Made by a program: the position numbers and the translations under genes. A DNA stretch of 64,000 nucleotides from Segetibacter sp. 3557_3. GTDB taxonomy: Bacteria > Bacteroidota > Bacteroidia > Chitinophagales > Chitinophagaceae. A model generated the notes under the pieces. It saw only the letters and a program-made list of their open reading frames with translations. It did not search any database and was not told the origin of the DNA. The stretch is from contig NZ_SMSK01000001.1 in assembly GCF_004354985.1 (NCBI RefSeq), forward strand, positions 744,001 to 808,000, read 5' to 3'. This document shows, piece after piece, positions 8,398 through 17,294 of this stretch (positions are counted from its first letter, which is position 1; the number at the start of each line of letters is the position of its first letter).

Positions 8398-9339
8398 ATG
8401 AGCAACCCCGACGTTAAACGCAATTTTTATCAGGGAGTAATCCTTGCGATAATTACCACCATCATCTGGTCAGGTAATTTCATTATCGCGCGCGGCGTTT
8501 TCGAGGAAATCCCCCCTGTAAGTCTTGCATTTTGCCGGTGGTCGTTGGCAGCATTTATTATTTTTTTCCTGGGCTTAAAAAAATTCAGGTCGGAAAAACA
8601 AGTCGTATTTAAAAACTGGAAATACCTGTTCTGGGTTTCACTCACCGGGATCACCCTGTTTAATACGTTTATCTACGTCGCGGGGCATTATACTTCTGCC
8701 ATCAACCTGGCGTTGATCGGCACCACCTCCTCGCCGGTTTTTGCCATTATCATTTCAGCGATCTTTTTAAAAGAAGCAATAACCTCGTTACGCATTTTAG
8801 GGCTTTTGCTTTGCATTGCCGGCATAGTAACACTGTTGTCGAAAGGTAGCCTCGAAACATTGCTGGCCTTCCGGTTTTCACCCGGCGATGCCTGGATATT
8901 GGCCAGTGCATTTGTATTTTCAATTTATACCGTATTGGTTCGCCGTAAGCCGGCTGCCATCTCTCCAATAACATTTTTATTCTGCATCTTTATTACCGGC
9001 AGCCTGTTGCTGCTTCCGGCATTTATTGTTGAACAAGCGGTGACTAAACCGATTGTGTGGAGTAATCATCTCCTGGGAAGTATCTTATACCTCGGCATCG
9101 GCGCATCTGTAATTTCATACTTCTGCTGGAATGCGGCTATAGCGCGAATTGGTTCGGTACGTACCGCTTTATTCGGGAACCTGATACCCGTGTTCAGTAC
9201 GCTCGAAGCAGTTTGGTTACTGGGCGAAAAGATCACTTTAATTCATTTGGTAAGCGGTGCACTCGTGATTTTGGGACTCATCATTGCCAACTCCCGCAAA
9301 GCTTCAGCAGTTAAACTGAAACCGGCATATGAGCAATGA
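8398..9339 (+). CDS. EamA/DMT-superfamily permease
   Basis: The 313-residue polytopic protein has about ten hydrophobic segments arranged as two EamA repeats (roughly 14-145 and 158-300). Each repeat ends with the characteristic GALVILGLI-type helix (LLLCIAGIVTLLSKG and LVSGALVILGLIIA). Members export small metabolites such as amino acids from the inner membrane. The substrate cannot be inferred. Its last 11 bases overlap the start of the TauE-type gene at 9329, indicating translational coupling. Confidence 0.92.
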   Translation: MSNPDVKRNFYQGVILAIITTIIWSGNFIIARGVFEEIPPVSLAFCRWSLAAFIIFFLGLKKFRSEKQVVFKNWKYLFWVSLTGITLFNTFIYVAGHYTSAINLALIGTTSSPVFAIIISAIFLKEAITSLRILGLLLCIAGIVTLLSKGSLETLLAFRFSPGDAWILASAFVFSIYTVLVRRKPAAISPITFLFCIFITGSLLLLPAFIVEQAVTKPIVWSNHLLGSILYLGIGASVISYFCWNAAIARIGSVRTALFGNLIPVFSTLEAVWLLGEKITLIHLVSGALVILGLIIANSRKASAVKLKPAYEQ

Positions 9340-10099
9340 GGTAATTGCCTGGCTCTGCCTTGCCGCATTTGCAGCCGGCTTTATCGACGCTGTTGTTGGT
9401 GGTGGCGGCTTGATCCAAACTCCTGCTGGACTTGTGCTTTTACCGCAGTTTCCGGTTGCCACAGTAATCGGCAGCCTGAAAATCCCGGCCTTCTGCGGCA
9501 CCTTCCTGGCATCGCTTCAATATATCCGAAGGGTAAAGATGGACTGGCCAATGCTCACGCTTATGACGTTGCTTTCGTGTAGCGCGGCATTTACAGGTTC
9601 TTACCTGCTTAGCCAGGTGCATAATGATTTTATGAAGCCCCTGCTACTTATTATTTTGATTTTTGTAGCACTGTATACCTACAGCAAGAAAAACTTTGGT
9701 ATCCATTCCGAAAAGGATCACGATAAACAAACCCGGGTAATCTACAGTGTTTGCATAAGTATCGTTATTGGTTTTTACGACGGATTTATTGGTCCCGGTG
9801 CAGGCAGTTTCCTGGTGCTCGCATTTATAACCTTATTGGGCTTCGATTTCCTTAAAGCTAGTGCACATGCAAAAATGGTAAACCTAGCCACTAACATGGG
9901 ATCAATCCTGTTTTTTGCAGGAAGCGGCCGCATCATCCTGGCCGTTGCTTTGCCAATGGCCGTGTGCAACGCAATTGGGGGAATCTTGGGTGCACGCCTT
10001 GCCATCCAAAAAGGCAACAAATTTATTCGTGTGTTTTTCCTCCTTGTGGTTACAGGGACCATCGTCCGGTTTGCCTACGATGTGTTTTTTAAAAGATGA
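9329..10099 (+). CDS. TauE/SafE-family permease (sulfite-exporter family)
   Basis: The 256-residue protein has about eight hydrophobic segments and the family pattern near the N terminus (AAGFIDAVVGGGGLIQTP, residues 15-32). A second inverted half carries SIVIGFYDGFIGPGAGSF. TauE/SafE proteins are inner-membrane anion permeases linked to sulfur compounds such as sulfite, sulfoacetate or taurine degradation products, but many are uncharacterised. It overlaps the preceding EamA gene by 11 bases, so the two are probably made from one transcript. Confidence 0.93.
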   Translation: MSNEVIAWLCLAAFAAGFIDAVVGGGGLIQTPAGLVLLPQFPVATVIGSLKIPAFCGTFLASLQYIRRVKMDWPMLTLMTLLSCSAAFTGSYLLSQVHNDFMKPLLLIILIFVALYTYSKKNFGIHSEKDHDKQTRVIYSVCISIVIGFYDGFIGPGAGSFLVLAFITLLGFDFLKASAHAKMVNLATNMGSILFFAGSGRIILAVALPMAVCNAIGGILGARLAIQKGNKFIRVFFLLVVTGTIVRFAYDVFFKR

Positions 10100-10286
10100 T
10101 GGGCTTTGGTCTGTGGTAGCGATTTTGTTTACATTAACGGGCAAAAATGTGCCATAAAGCCGGCCACTACTTTTGCGTTACAAAGTCTGCTTAATCAATC
10201 TTAACGATGTTTTAGAACGCGCTGTGCATTCCGGCATCATAATCTCACTAATTTTCAACAAAAAAGGGCGGCTGTTTTCAATCAAC

Positions 10287-10294
10287 TACATTTG
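10287..10294 (+). promoter_or_regulatory. Bacteroidota -7 element before the TonB-like gene
   Basis: TACATTTG matches TAnnTTTG exactly and ends two bases before the annotated ATG at 10297. If it is used, transcription would start at or just inside the reading frame. The mRNA would then be leaderless or translated from the in-frame ATG at 10315. Confidence 0.45.
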
Positions 10295-10296
10295 GT

Positions 10297-11190
10297 ATGT
10301 CGAATAACTCTTACATGGACCATCCTTTTGAAAAAGAGAAGAATATAAAGGCACTTGCATACACTTCTGTAGTATGCATATTGTTGTTTATTGTTTTCTT
10401 TTTTGCTCAATGGACGTTGCCCCAGATCCCGCCGCCTGTTGTTGAAGAAGGTATTGAAGTGAATTTAGGCAATAGTGAGACCGGCCTCGGCGACGAAGCA
10501 CCAATGATACCCGGCAAACCCACCATTGCCGAAGAAACCAATTTCACACCTCCTCCACCCGTTGCTCAGTCACAACCTGAAGATGAACCGGATATTGATG
10601 CAGATGAAAACGAACCTGAGGACGTTCCAGCCATGCGGAAGGTAGAAAAGCCTGCAGTAAAACCACCCCGAAGCGAACCAAAAGTGGTAAGTAAACCCGT
10701 AGAAAAACCTCAACCTGCGGCGGTTCCAACCCCGAAACCTCCATCACCAAAAGCAGTTTACCGCGGTGGCACCAGTACAGATGCAGGTGGCAATAATGCA
10801 GACTCTTATAACAAATCGCGCAACCAGGGGATTGCCGGCGGGCAAGGTGACCAGGGAAGCCCGAATGGTAATCCAAACTCGGATAGTTACAAAGGAAATG
10901 GAGGTGGTGGCAGCAGCGGGGTAAGAATTAGAAGTGGCTTAAGCGGACGCAGTATATTACGGGTCCCCCGGTTTGAAGACGACTTCAATGAAAACGCAAA
11001 AGTTGCTGTAGATATCGTTATCAGTCCTGCGGGTAAGGTTATTTCTGCAGTGGTTAATCCAAGAGGCACTACAACTACCAATGGTAATACAAGGCGTATC
11101 GCAACACAGGCCGCAATGAAGATCCCCTTTAGTGCTGGTGCCGAAGAACAACGGGGAACAATCATCGTGGACCTAAGGGTTAGCGGATAG
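10297..11190 (+). CDS. TonB-like energy-transducer-type protein
   Basis: The 297-residue protein has a single N-terminal transmembrane helix (residues 19-39, LAYTSVVCILLFIVFFFAQW) and a periplasmic region rich in Pro, Glu and Lys (about 43-160, PPPPVAQSQPEDEPD, KPQPAAVPTPKPPSPK). A Gly/Asn/Ser-rich spacer follows, then a folded C-terminal part (about 208-297) containing VAVDIVISPAGKVISAVVNPRGTT. This is the layout of Bacteroidota TonB-like proteins that sit next to exbB/exbD and folC. Here folC follows, but no exbB or exbD gene is present. The start could be ATG 10315 (MDHPFEK). Confidence 0.8.
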   Translation: MSNNSYMDHPFEKEKNIKALAYTSVVCILLFIVFFFAQWTLPQIPPPVVEEGIEVNLGNSETGLGDEAPMIPGKPTIAEETNFTPPPPVAQSQPEDEPDIDADENEPEDVPAMRKVEKPAVKPPRSEPKVVSKPVEKPQPAAVPTPKPPSPKAVYRGGTSTDAGGNNADSYNKSRNQGIAGGQGDQGSPNGNPNSDSYKGNGGGGSSGVRIRSGLSGRSILRVPRFEDDFNENAKVAVDIVISPAGKVISAVVNPRGTTTTNGNTRRIATQAAMKIPFSAGAEEQRGTIIVDLRVSG

Positions 11191-11585
11191 TTGGATTGCG
11201 GATAAACGGATTGCGGATGCGCGGATTGGCGGATTAGCGAGTAAGCAGAGTGGCAGGTCCCGGCACCGTTACTTAAGTAAGCTTTTTCCGTAGCTCAAGA
11301 ATCGCGATAACTACTTCTGTGCGCTGTATTCTATCCCTTTAATTTCATTTAGTTTACTTGTTTTTTAAGGTCGACAACTACGTCCGACATCCTGGTTCCA
11401 ACCATTTACGGATCGTTGCCCGGCTAAACACCCCTATTGTCACGCGTATTGTAACCTGCGACCCACTCTGCTTCAGCACCCCGGCGCATAGCCACCACAA
11501 AAATTTGTTTGTTCCAGCCCGAGGTTTACTTTTACTGCTTTGATTGCTCGTTGAACTAACCATCCTCCTTCACCAAAATCGCTCA
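11191..11585. other. Gene-free stretch between the TonB-like gene and folC
   Basis: No coding region was seen. The first 50 bases are an imperfect repeat of GGATTGCGGAT-like units (11193-11241). No clear terminator or -7 element was recognised. Confidence 0.6.
11193..11241 (+). repeat. Short imperfect tandem repeat (GGATTGCGGAT units)
   Basis: Four degenerate units built on GGATTGCGGAT/GGATTGGCGGATTAGCG follow the TonB-like stop codon. The reverse complement of the last unit type recurs upstream of the GNAT gene at 33084-33102 (TCGCTAATTCGCAATCCGC), so the motif is dispersed. Confidence 0.6.
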
Positions 11586-12893
11586 ATGGATTACCGCCAA
11601 ACGCTTGATTACCTGTTCACCCAGCTGCCTATGTTTAGTCGCGAGGGCATTTCTGCATATAAGAAAGACCTTACCAATACGATTAAGCTGTGCGAAGCCC
11701 TTGGCAACCCGCAGGAAAAGTTCAGGTGTATCCATATCGGCGGTACTAATGGCAAGGGTTCAACCAGTCATATGCTGGCTTCAATCCTGCAAACGGCAGG
11801 CTACAAAACCGGCCTCTACACTTCACCGCACCTGCGTGACTTCAGGGAAAGGATCAGGATCAATGGCGAAATGTGCAATGAGGACTTTGTAGTGGAATTT
11901 ACGGAGCGGATCAAGCCATTGATTGAAGAACTACAGCCCTCTTTTTTCGAGATCACGGTTGCCATGGCCTTCGAATATTTTTACCAGCAAGGGGTTGAAC
12001 TTGCCGTTATAGAGGTGGGATTGGGCGGGCGCTTAGATAGTACAAACATCATTACACCTGAACTATCCATTATTACCAACATCGGGTGGGACCATATGAA
12101 TATGCTTGGCGATAGCCTTGATAAGATTGCGCTGGAAAAAGCCGGCATTATAAAGCCTGGGATTCCTGTGGTGATCGGCGAAGCTACTGCCGCAAATAAA
12201 AAGGTTTTTGATCAGCATGCGGCCGAAGCAGGATCACAGGTCAGCTATGCACAGGAACAAAGATGGATTTCGGAATGGCGCCACGAACACGAGCAACTGG
12301 TTGTTACAGTCGCCAGTCACAATTCCGAAGAACGAATGACGTATCACATTGATCTTGCGGGGCTCTATCAAAAGCAAAACTTGCTAACTGTTTTGGAAAG
12401 TATACCGGTACTTCGATCACGTGATATCTTTATCGATCTCCAACATGTAAAAGAGGGACTCAGCAAAGTAAAAAAACTGACCGGCCTGCATGGCCGTTGG
12501 GAGATCATTCACCACTCCCCTTGCATAGTGCTCGATGTAGCCCATAATGAAGACGGCATCAGGCAGGTGATTAAGCAATTGGAGATTTCAGACTATCACC
12601 ATCTTCATATTGTTATCGGCATGGTCAGGGATAAAGAAACCCGGAATATTTTAAGTCTCCTGCCAAGTCATGCGCGGTACTACTTTACCAAAGCAAACAT
12701 ACCACGGGCACTCGACACAGAAACACTCTTATTACAGGCTTCGAAGTTTCACCTGAAAGGCAATACCTACGACAATGTAAAAACGGCGTTACAGGAAGCG
12801 CTTAACCACGCAGATAGTAATGATATGATTTTGGTTTGTGGCAGTGTATTCGTTGTTGGCGAGGTAAACCAACACGAACTCAAATTTTCGTAA
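11586..12893 (+). CDS. folC: Folylpolyglutamate synthase / dihydrofolate synthase
   Basis: The 435-residue protein begins MDYRQTLDYLFTQLPMF, a typical FolC start, and carries the Mur-ligase-type P-loop GGTNGKGS (52-59). Further family motifs follow: LYTSPHLRDFRERI (folate/glutamate site), EVGLGGRLDSTNI and TNIGWDHM. A C-terminal Mur-ligase domain contains VLDVAHNEDG. It adds glutamate to folates and, in the bifunctional form, joins dihydropteroate to glutamate. The open frame extends 14 codons further upstream (TTG 11544), but the internal ATG is clearly the start. TonB-like followed by folC is a familiar order in this group. Confidence 0.95.
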   Translation: MDYRQTLDYLFTQLPMFSREGISAYKKDLTNTIKLCEALGNPQEKFRCIHIGGTNGKGSTSHMLASILQTAGYKTGLYTSPHLRDFRERIRINGEMCNEDFVVEFTERIKPLIEELQPSFFEITVAMAFEYFYQQGVELAVIEVGLGGRLDSTNIITPELSIITNIGWDHMNMLGDSLDKIALEKAGIIKPGIPVVIGEATAANKKVFDQHAAEAGSQVSYAQEQRWISEWRHEHEQLVVTVASHNSEERMTYHIDLAGLYQKQNLLTVLESIPVLRSRDIFIDLQHVKEGLSKVKKLTGLHGRWEIIHHSPCIVLDVAHNEDGIRQVIKQLEISDYHHLHIVIGMVRDKETRNILSLLPSHARYYFTKANIPRALDTETLLLQASKFHLKGNTYDNVKTALQEALNHADSNDMILVCGSVFVVGEVNQHELKFS

Positions 12894-12923
12894 TTTTTTG
12901 GGACGAGCAGAGGATCCATTTTC

Positions 12924-13003
12924 AACATCGTTGTCCGCCCGGATGCGCCAGTCGGACGCCCGCCCGGATGAACCGGTTCGGACGGGGGTGTCACTCATTG
13001 TAC
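12924..13003 (+). repeat. Dispersed palindromic repeat, copy B
   Basis: This copy contains two consecutive CCGCCCGGATG...CGGACG hairpin units between AACATCGTTG and GTGTCACTCATTGTAC. It lies 30 bases after folC in a 246-base gap. The inner hairpin (CCCGCCCGG...TTCGGACGGG) is GC-rich and would fold strongly in RNA or single-stranded DNA. Confidence 0.75.
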
Positions 13004-13139
13004 TTTTGGGTTCTTTTCTGATCTGAATTCAAGTGCACCACTCCCTTTTCCCGTTAAACATCAGCACCTTTCTAATGGATCGCTTAGCTGCAGGAATACT
13101 CATAATGCATTTGCAGTTTACGCATCCGTATAACTATCC

Positions 13140-13718
13140 CTATAATCCTGTACTTCTCAGGTGCAGGGTGCCGAGAGCCTGCAAGGCATAAAAGATAGTT
13201 GTAACGTGCATTGCCTGTATGAAGCTGTTGGTCTGCAACATTTTTACAAGCTCATTTAATGGAACCAGTAATACTTCTATCTCCTCATTATGATCCAGTT
13301 CCTGCTCCTGCACCTTTACCCCACCTTTGAGCAGGTACATATGCAGATAGTTTGAGTTCGTACTTGGGTTCGGCGACGTTTTGCCGAGGTAGGTAATATC
13401 GTTAAAAGCATACCCGGTCTCTTCCAGCAACTCGCGGCGAATCCCATCTTCAATGGCATTATCCGTGTCATCTATACATCCTCCCGGAAGTTCGATAATG
13501 GTTTGTTGAATAGCATGCCGGTATTGTTTTACGAGCACTACTTTGTCGTCTTCGGTTATCGCAACCGCAGCGGCCCATGTGGGATATTCCATCACATAGT
13601 AAGGGTCAACAATTTTGCCATCAGGTTTTCTGCAGGTGTCTTTCCTGGCTTTAAACCAGGTATCGTTGTGCAGGTATTCCGATTTAAGCAGCGTCCACGT
13701 CAACTGATCTGTATTCAT
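13140..13718 (-). CDS. Nudix hydrolase
   Basis: The 192-residue protein has a Nudix box: GGCIDDTDNAIEDG followed by IRRELLEETGY. It has one residue more than the strict GX5EX7REUXEEXGU spacing, but REL-LEE-TGY is intact. Upstream is the strand WAAAVAITEDDKVVLVKQYRHA, common to ADP-ribose pyrophosphatase-like members. It probably hydrolyses a nucleoside diphosphate linked to another group. I chose ATG 13718 (MNTDQLTWTLLKSE); the open frame runs 66 codons further, but that part overlaps the DinB gene at 13732 in another frame and looks non-coding. The gene follows the DinB gene by 13 bases. Confidence 0.9.
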   Translation of the reverse strand: MNTDQLTWTLLKSEYLHNDTWFKARKDTCRKPDGKIVDPYYVMEYPTWAAAVAITEDDKVVLVKQYRHAIQQTIIELPGGCIDDTDNAIEDGIRRELLEETGYAFNDITYLGKTSPNPSTNSNYLHMYLLKGGVKVQEQELDHNEEIEVLLVPLNELVKMLQTNSFIQAMHVTTIFYALQALGTLHLRSTGL

Positions 13719-13731
13719 GCAAGTAAGATAT

Positions 13732-14271
13732 TTACCAGTTGTTCCGGTTACGCAATGCAGTGATATGGGCAACATGGTGTCGGCCGTGCCAGGCATACAT
13801 TCCCAACAATTGCCACAGCGACATCTTGATTTTATTACCGGGATGATAAACTGTCCGGTCAAATCGTTCTTCAGAAAGGTTCCTGATTGCTGCATGCCAT
13901 CTCTGGTGAAGGGCATGCAACAAGGTTATGGACACATTTACAGGAACGGCATAGACATCATCTAAAGTAGCCCAGCCCTTTTCATCGTAAGGCTTTATCG
14001 TGGGATTGTCTTCGGTAAGCGCCAGCTTAAAACGGGTATACGCATTCATATGACTGTCGGCAACGTGATGCACCAATTGCTTTACACTCCATCCGCCCTC
14101 ACGGTATGGAGTGTCCAGTTGGTATTCGTCCAGGTTCAGAAGAACCATCTCAAGATCAGTCGGCAAGAATTGGATATCCCGCAACCATTTCTCCTTTAGC
14201 TCGGGGCTGTATGGCTTTATTTCATACTTCCCCACCGGGTAGCGAAGGTCGGTTTGTAGCTGTGCTTCCAT
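13732..14271 (-). CDS. DinB-superfamily protein, YfiT/bacillithiol-transferase type
   Basis: The 179-residue protein fits the YfiT branch of DinB: N-terminal DLRYPVGKYEIK..., central helix GGWSVKQLVHHVADSHMNAYTRFK and C-terminal WQLLGMYAWHGRHHVAHI. The histidines at HHVADSH and HGRHHVAH form the expected metal triad. Characterised relatives are divalent-metal-dependent thiol transferases or hydrolases. It starts 4 bases after the FKBP gene stop at 14276 and is followed closely by the Nudix gene, so FKBP, DinB and Nudix form a compact minus-strand group. Confidence 0.9.
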   Translation of the reverse strand: MEAQLQTDLRYPVGKYEIKPYSPELKEKWLRDIQFLPTDLEMVLLNLDEYQLDTPYREGGWSVKQLVHHVADSHMNAYTRFKLALTEDNPTIKPYDEKGWATLDDVYAVPVNVSITLLHALHQRWHAAIRNLSEERFDRTVYHPGNKIKMSLWQLLGMYAWHGRHHVAHITALRNRNNW

Positions 14272-14275
14272 GAGA

Positions 14276-15004
14276 CTATTGTGTTTTTTTGTTTACAATA
14301 TCGAGTAGTTCAATTTCAAATACAAGTGTAGCACCACCCGGTATTTCATTACCTGCACCATAGTCGCCGTAAGCCGATGTTGATGGAATGTACAACTTCC
14401 ATTTACTTCCAACAGGCATCATTTGCAGTGCTTCTGTCCAGCCCTTAATTACACCGCTAACCGGTATCTCAAGTGGTTGTCCGCGCTTATAACTGTTGTC
14501 GAACTCGGTCCCATTAAGAAGAGTGCCTGCGTAGTGGGCACTAATGGTATCCGTCGCTTTGGGCATAGGTCCTGTACCTGCTTTTAGAATCTCGTACTGC
14601 ATACCACTCTCAGTAACTTTCACACCAGCACGCTTCCTGTTTTCCGCCAGAAACTTATCGCCTTTGGCTTTTTCCGCCATTGCAGTTTTCTGCATTTTCG
14701 CCTGGCCCATTTTCCCGATAACTGCGTTGGCCTGGTTGAAGTCGAAATAGGTTTTTTGTTTTTTTATGCTCTGATCAATTGCTTTGTTCAACAAGGCGTA
14801 ATTCAAACTTTCAACACCCTGGCTTTTCAGGTACTCTCCAAGTGAGATACCAAAGGCATAACTGAGGCTATCCTTATTTGTTTTTAACGGACTAACTGCC
14901 GCCGATTTTGGTTTCGCCGCTGCAGTTTTGGGTTTAGGTTTAACCTGTGCTCCTGCACTCAAAGATGCCAGTAATAAAGCAGGCACAACAAAATGTTTCT
15001 TCAT
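14276..15004 (-). CDS. Exported FKBP-type peptidyl-prolyl isomerase
   Basis: The 242-residue protein has a signal peptide (MKKHFVVPALLLASLSAGAQ) and a short Lys/Pro/Ala linker. An N-terminal FKBP dimerisation domain follows (DSLSYAFGISLGEYLKSQG...), then a C-terminal FKBP domain (ADTISAHYAGTLLNGTEFDNS... GWTEALQMMPVGSKWKLYIP... LVFEIELLDI). This is the layout of Mip/FkpA-type periplasmic isomerases that speed proline cis-trans isomerisation and assist folding. The typical active-site residues Tyr, Phe-Asp, Ile-Trp and Tyr are visible (HYAG, EFDNS, IKGW, AYGD). Confidence 0.95.
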   Translation of the reverse strand: MKKHFVVPALLLASLSAGAQVKPKPKTAAAKPKSAAVSPLKTNKDSLSYAFGISLGEYLKSQGVESLNYALLNKAIDQSIKKQKTYFDFNQANAVIGKMGQAKMQKTAMAEKAKGDKFLAENRKRAGVKVTESGMQYEILKAGTGPMPKATDTISAHYAGTLLNGTEFDNSYKRGQPLEIPVSGVIKGWTEALQMMPVGSKWKLYIPSTSAYGDYGAGNEIPGGATLVFEIELLDIVNKKTQ

Positions 15005-15040
15005 GATTTATATGGGTAATTAAAAATTTTTTGTGTTAAA

Positions 15041-15799
15041 TCATTCTCCGCGGAGTTCATGACCGGTGAGATGGATGAATACGTCTTCAAGCGAGGCTGC
15101 CTTTACCGACTTGGGTCGCTCAAAGCCGGTTGCTACAAGATTATCTATTAACTTATCGGGAGTATTTACGGCAACAACTTTGCCGCTATCGATGATGGCA
15201 ACCCTGTCGCACAGGACCTCTGCTTCATCCATATAATGGGTGGTAATGATAATAGTAGTGCCGTTGTTCCTGATTTCACGGATAAGGTCCCAAAGGTTAC
15301 GCCTGGCTTGTGGATCAAGCCCTGTGGTTGGTTCGTCTAGAAATATTATCCTGGGAGTGTTGATTAGTGTTGTAGCTACAGAAAATCGCTGCTTTTGACC
15401 GCCACTAAGCGACTTATACTTTTCCCCGGCTTTATCTTGCAGGTTGACCCGACCGAGCAGTTCCAATGGATCTACACTCCGGTTATAAAGCCCGGCGAAA
15501 AGGCGGATCAATTCAGTTAATTTAAGCCCTGGATAATAACCGGAAGCCTGAAGTTGAACCCCGATGATCTTTTTAATTTCGTCCGGAACAACATCCAGGT
15601 CCAATCCATCGATCAACACTTTGCCGCTGGTTTTTTGCCTTAGCGTTTCCATGATCTCGAGGGTAGTGCTTTTTCCTGCGCCATTGGGCCCGAGCAATCC
15701 GAATATCTCACCCTCACAAACCTCAAAACTGATTCCTTTCACCGCCTGGAAATCGCCATAGTTTTTAACCAGGTCGTGAACTTCAATTATTTTTTTCAT
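15041..15799 (-). CDS. ABC transporter ATP-binding protein
   Basis: The 252-residue protein has Walker A GPNGAGKST (37-45), the signature LSGGQ (131-135), Walker B IIFLDEP (Asp155, Glu156) and the switch His188. It resembles ATPases of ABC-2 type drug/polysaccharide exporters (TTGLDPQARRNLWDLIREI). Such ATPases normally work with an ABC-2 permease, but none is adjacent: FKBP is downstream and fructose-bisphosphatase upstream. The protein itself is complete. Confidence 0.93.
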   Translation of the reverse strand: MKKIIEVHDLVKNYGDFQAVKGISFEVCEGEIFGLLGPNGAGKSTTLEIMETLRQKTSGKVLIDGLDLDVVPDEIKKIIGVQLQASGYYPGLKLTELIRLFAGLYNRSVDPLELLGRVNLQDKAGEKYKSLSGGQKQRFSVATTLINTPRIIFLDEPTTGLDPQARRNLWDLIREIRNNGTTIIITTHYMDEAEVLCDRVAIIDSGKVVAVNTPDKLIDNLVATGFERPKSVKAASLEDVFIHLTGHELRGE

Positions 15800-15824
15800 T
15801 CGTGTGTTCTAAGTCGCTGCAATG

Positions 15825-16844
15825 CTACCCTTGCGCCAGGTGTCTTTCCAACTCGTCCATCATCTCAATGCTCCCGATAAAAAACGGACTGCGTTCGTGC
15901 AATTCGGTTGGTTGAAGATCAAGAATACTGATTTCCCCGTTTGTAGCTTTACCACCTGCAACTTCTGCAATAAATGCCAGTGGGTTGCACTCGTACAACA
16001 ATCTTAGCTTTCCTTTAGGTTTATCGGTAGTGCCCGGGTACATAAAGATTCCACCTTTGATGAGGTTTCGATGAACATCCGCCACCATCGAGCCTATGTA
16101 GCGTTGGGTATATGGCCCGCCGTTATTTCTATTTTTACGTTGGCAGGTATGAATGTAACTTCTGGTGCCTTCGTTATACTGGTGAAAATTTCCATGATTC
16201 ACGGAGTAAATCTTCCCGTTTTTAGGACATTGAATCTCAGGATGACTAAGGGTGAACTCGCCAATAGATGGGTCAAGTGTAAACCCGTTTACGCCTCTCC
16301 GGGTTGCATAAACCAACATGGTGCTCGAACCATAAATGATATACCCGGCTGCTACCTGCCTGTTGCCGGGTTGTAAAAAGTCTTCGAGCTTACAAGGTTG
16401 GCCCAGCTCGCTTACTCTCCTGTAAATACTAAATATTGTTCCTATCGAAACGTTCACGTCGATATTGCCACTGCCATCCAACGGATCCATCAACAGCACA
16501 TACTTACTGTTGTTGCTTATTTCATCGTCGAAGATTACAATATCATCATTCTCTTCGCTTCCAATTCCCGCACAGCTTATGCCATGCCGAAGAACACCGA
16601 TAAACTGGTTGTTTGCAAATACGTCAAGTTTCTTTACGTCTTCGCCCTGCACATTGATACTGCCTGCATCGCCCAAAATATCCACAAGCCCTGCTTTATT
16701 TACTTCTACGTTTACCCTTTTGGAGGCAAGGCCGATATCCCGAAGCAACCTACCCAATTCACCGGTTGCATGTGGGAAATCCCGCACCTGTTGAATAGTA
16801 AACTCGTCTAAAGTTTGTACGCGCCTGTTTATGTTTTGTGCCAT
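15825..16844 (-). CDS. fbp: Fructose-1,6-bisphosphatase, class I
   Basis: The 339-residue protein is a class I FBPase. It contains [12 protein letters not shown], the metal-binding SEEND (Glu97, Glu98) and the signature [10 protein letters not shown] (120-129). Nearer the C terminus are [22 protein letters not shown], where the substrate binds, and [18 protein letters not shown]. It hydrolyses fructose-1,6-bisphosphate to fructose-6-phosphate in gluconeogenesis. Length and motifs are complete. Confidence 0.97.
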   Translation of the reverse strand: MAQNINRRVQTLDEFTIQQVRDFPHATGELGRLLRDIGLASKRVNVEVNKAGLVDILGDAGSINVQGEDVKKLDVFANNQFIGVLRHGISCAGIGSEENDDIVIFDDEISNNSKYVLLMDPLDGSGNIDVNVSIGTIFSIYRRVSELGQPCKLEDFLQPGNRQVAAGYIIYGSSTMLVYATRRGVNGFTLDPSIGEFTLSHPEIQCPKNGKIYSVNHGNFHQYNEGTRSYIHTCQRKNRNNGGPYTQRYIGSMVADVHRNLIKGGIFMYPGTTDKPKGKLRLLYECNPLAFIAEVAGGKATNGEISILDLQPTELHERSPFFIGSIEMMDELERHLAQG

Positions 16845-17294
16845 CGTCAGAATTGATTTTAGGCTTTAAAGTTATAGGAAGCATGACGGTTTTCGTGAAT
16901 AGCCAAAAAAAATTTATCCGTGGCAACAGGCTTATGGATAAATTCATACGACGTGGATTCTCACCGTATAACTTCAAGCCCGCGCTAAACACAACACGTT
17001 TTCGACATGGTACATTAATGTTGCGGGCGAACGGGGTAATTGCAGGAAAGCTTTAGCCAATGCCTCAAATGCGGAACGGCCAACAGGCCTGTAACGCTCA
17101 CTGGCAGCGTTAACCAAGTGCGATGCTTGTAATTGTGATGTTATAAAATATCGTTGCACCAATACCAATCCGGGATGTATAAACCCTTGTTCGAGGATCT
17201 CACCTGATGTACTGCCTTCTGGTGGTTAATGATATGTTGAGCAGCTTCCGGGAGGAACTTTTGTATAAAACTCATTGAAAGGATCTGGCAATTG
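16845..17294. other. Gap between fbp and the sigma factor gene
   Basis: About 450 bases. The part from 16974 to 17275 holds a degenerate ORF described separately. The part nearest fbp (16845-16973) would contain its promoter, where TAACTTTA (minus strand) is a one-base mismatch to TAnnTTTG. Nothing else was recognised. Confidence 0.5.
16974..17275 (-). pseudogene. Frameshifted short ORF downstream of the sigma factor
   Basis: From ATG 17275 the minus strand reads MSFIQKFLPEAAQHIINHQ. The next frame then continues with EGSTSGEILEQGFIHPG, VLVQRYFITSQLQASHLV and ends YHVENVLCLARA-stop at 16974. The span is 302 bases, one short of 101 codons, so a single inserted base near 17218 would restore an ORF of 100 residues. 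It begins 19 bases after the ECF sigma factor stop. The family is not recognised. It does not look like a typical anti-sigma factor (no membrane segment). It could also be two unrelated short frames. Confidence 0.35.
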
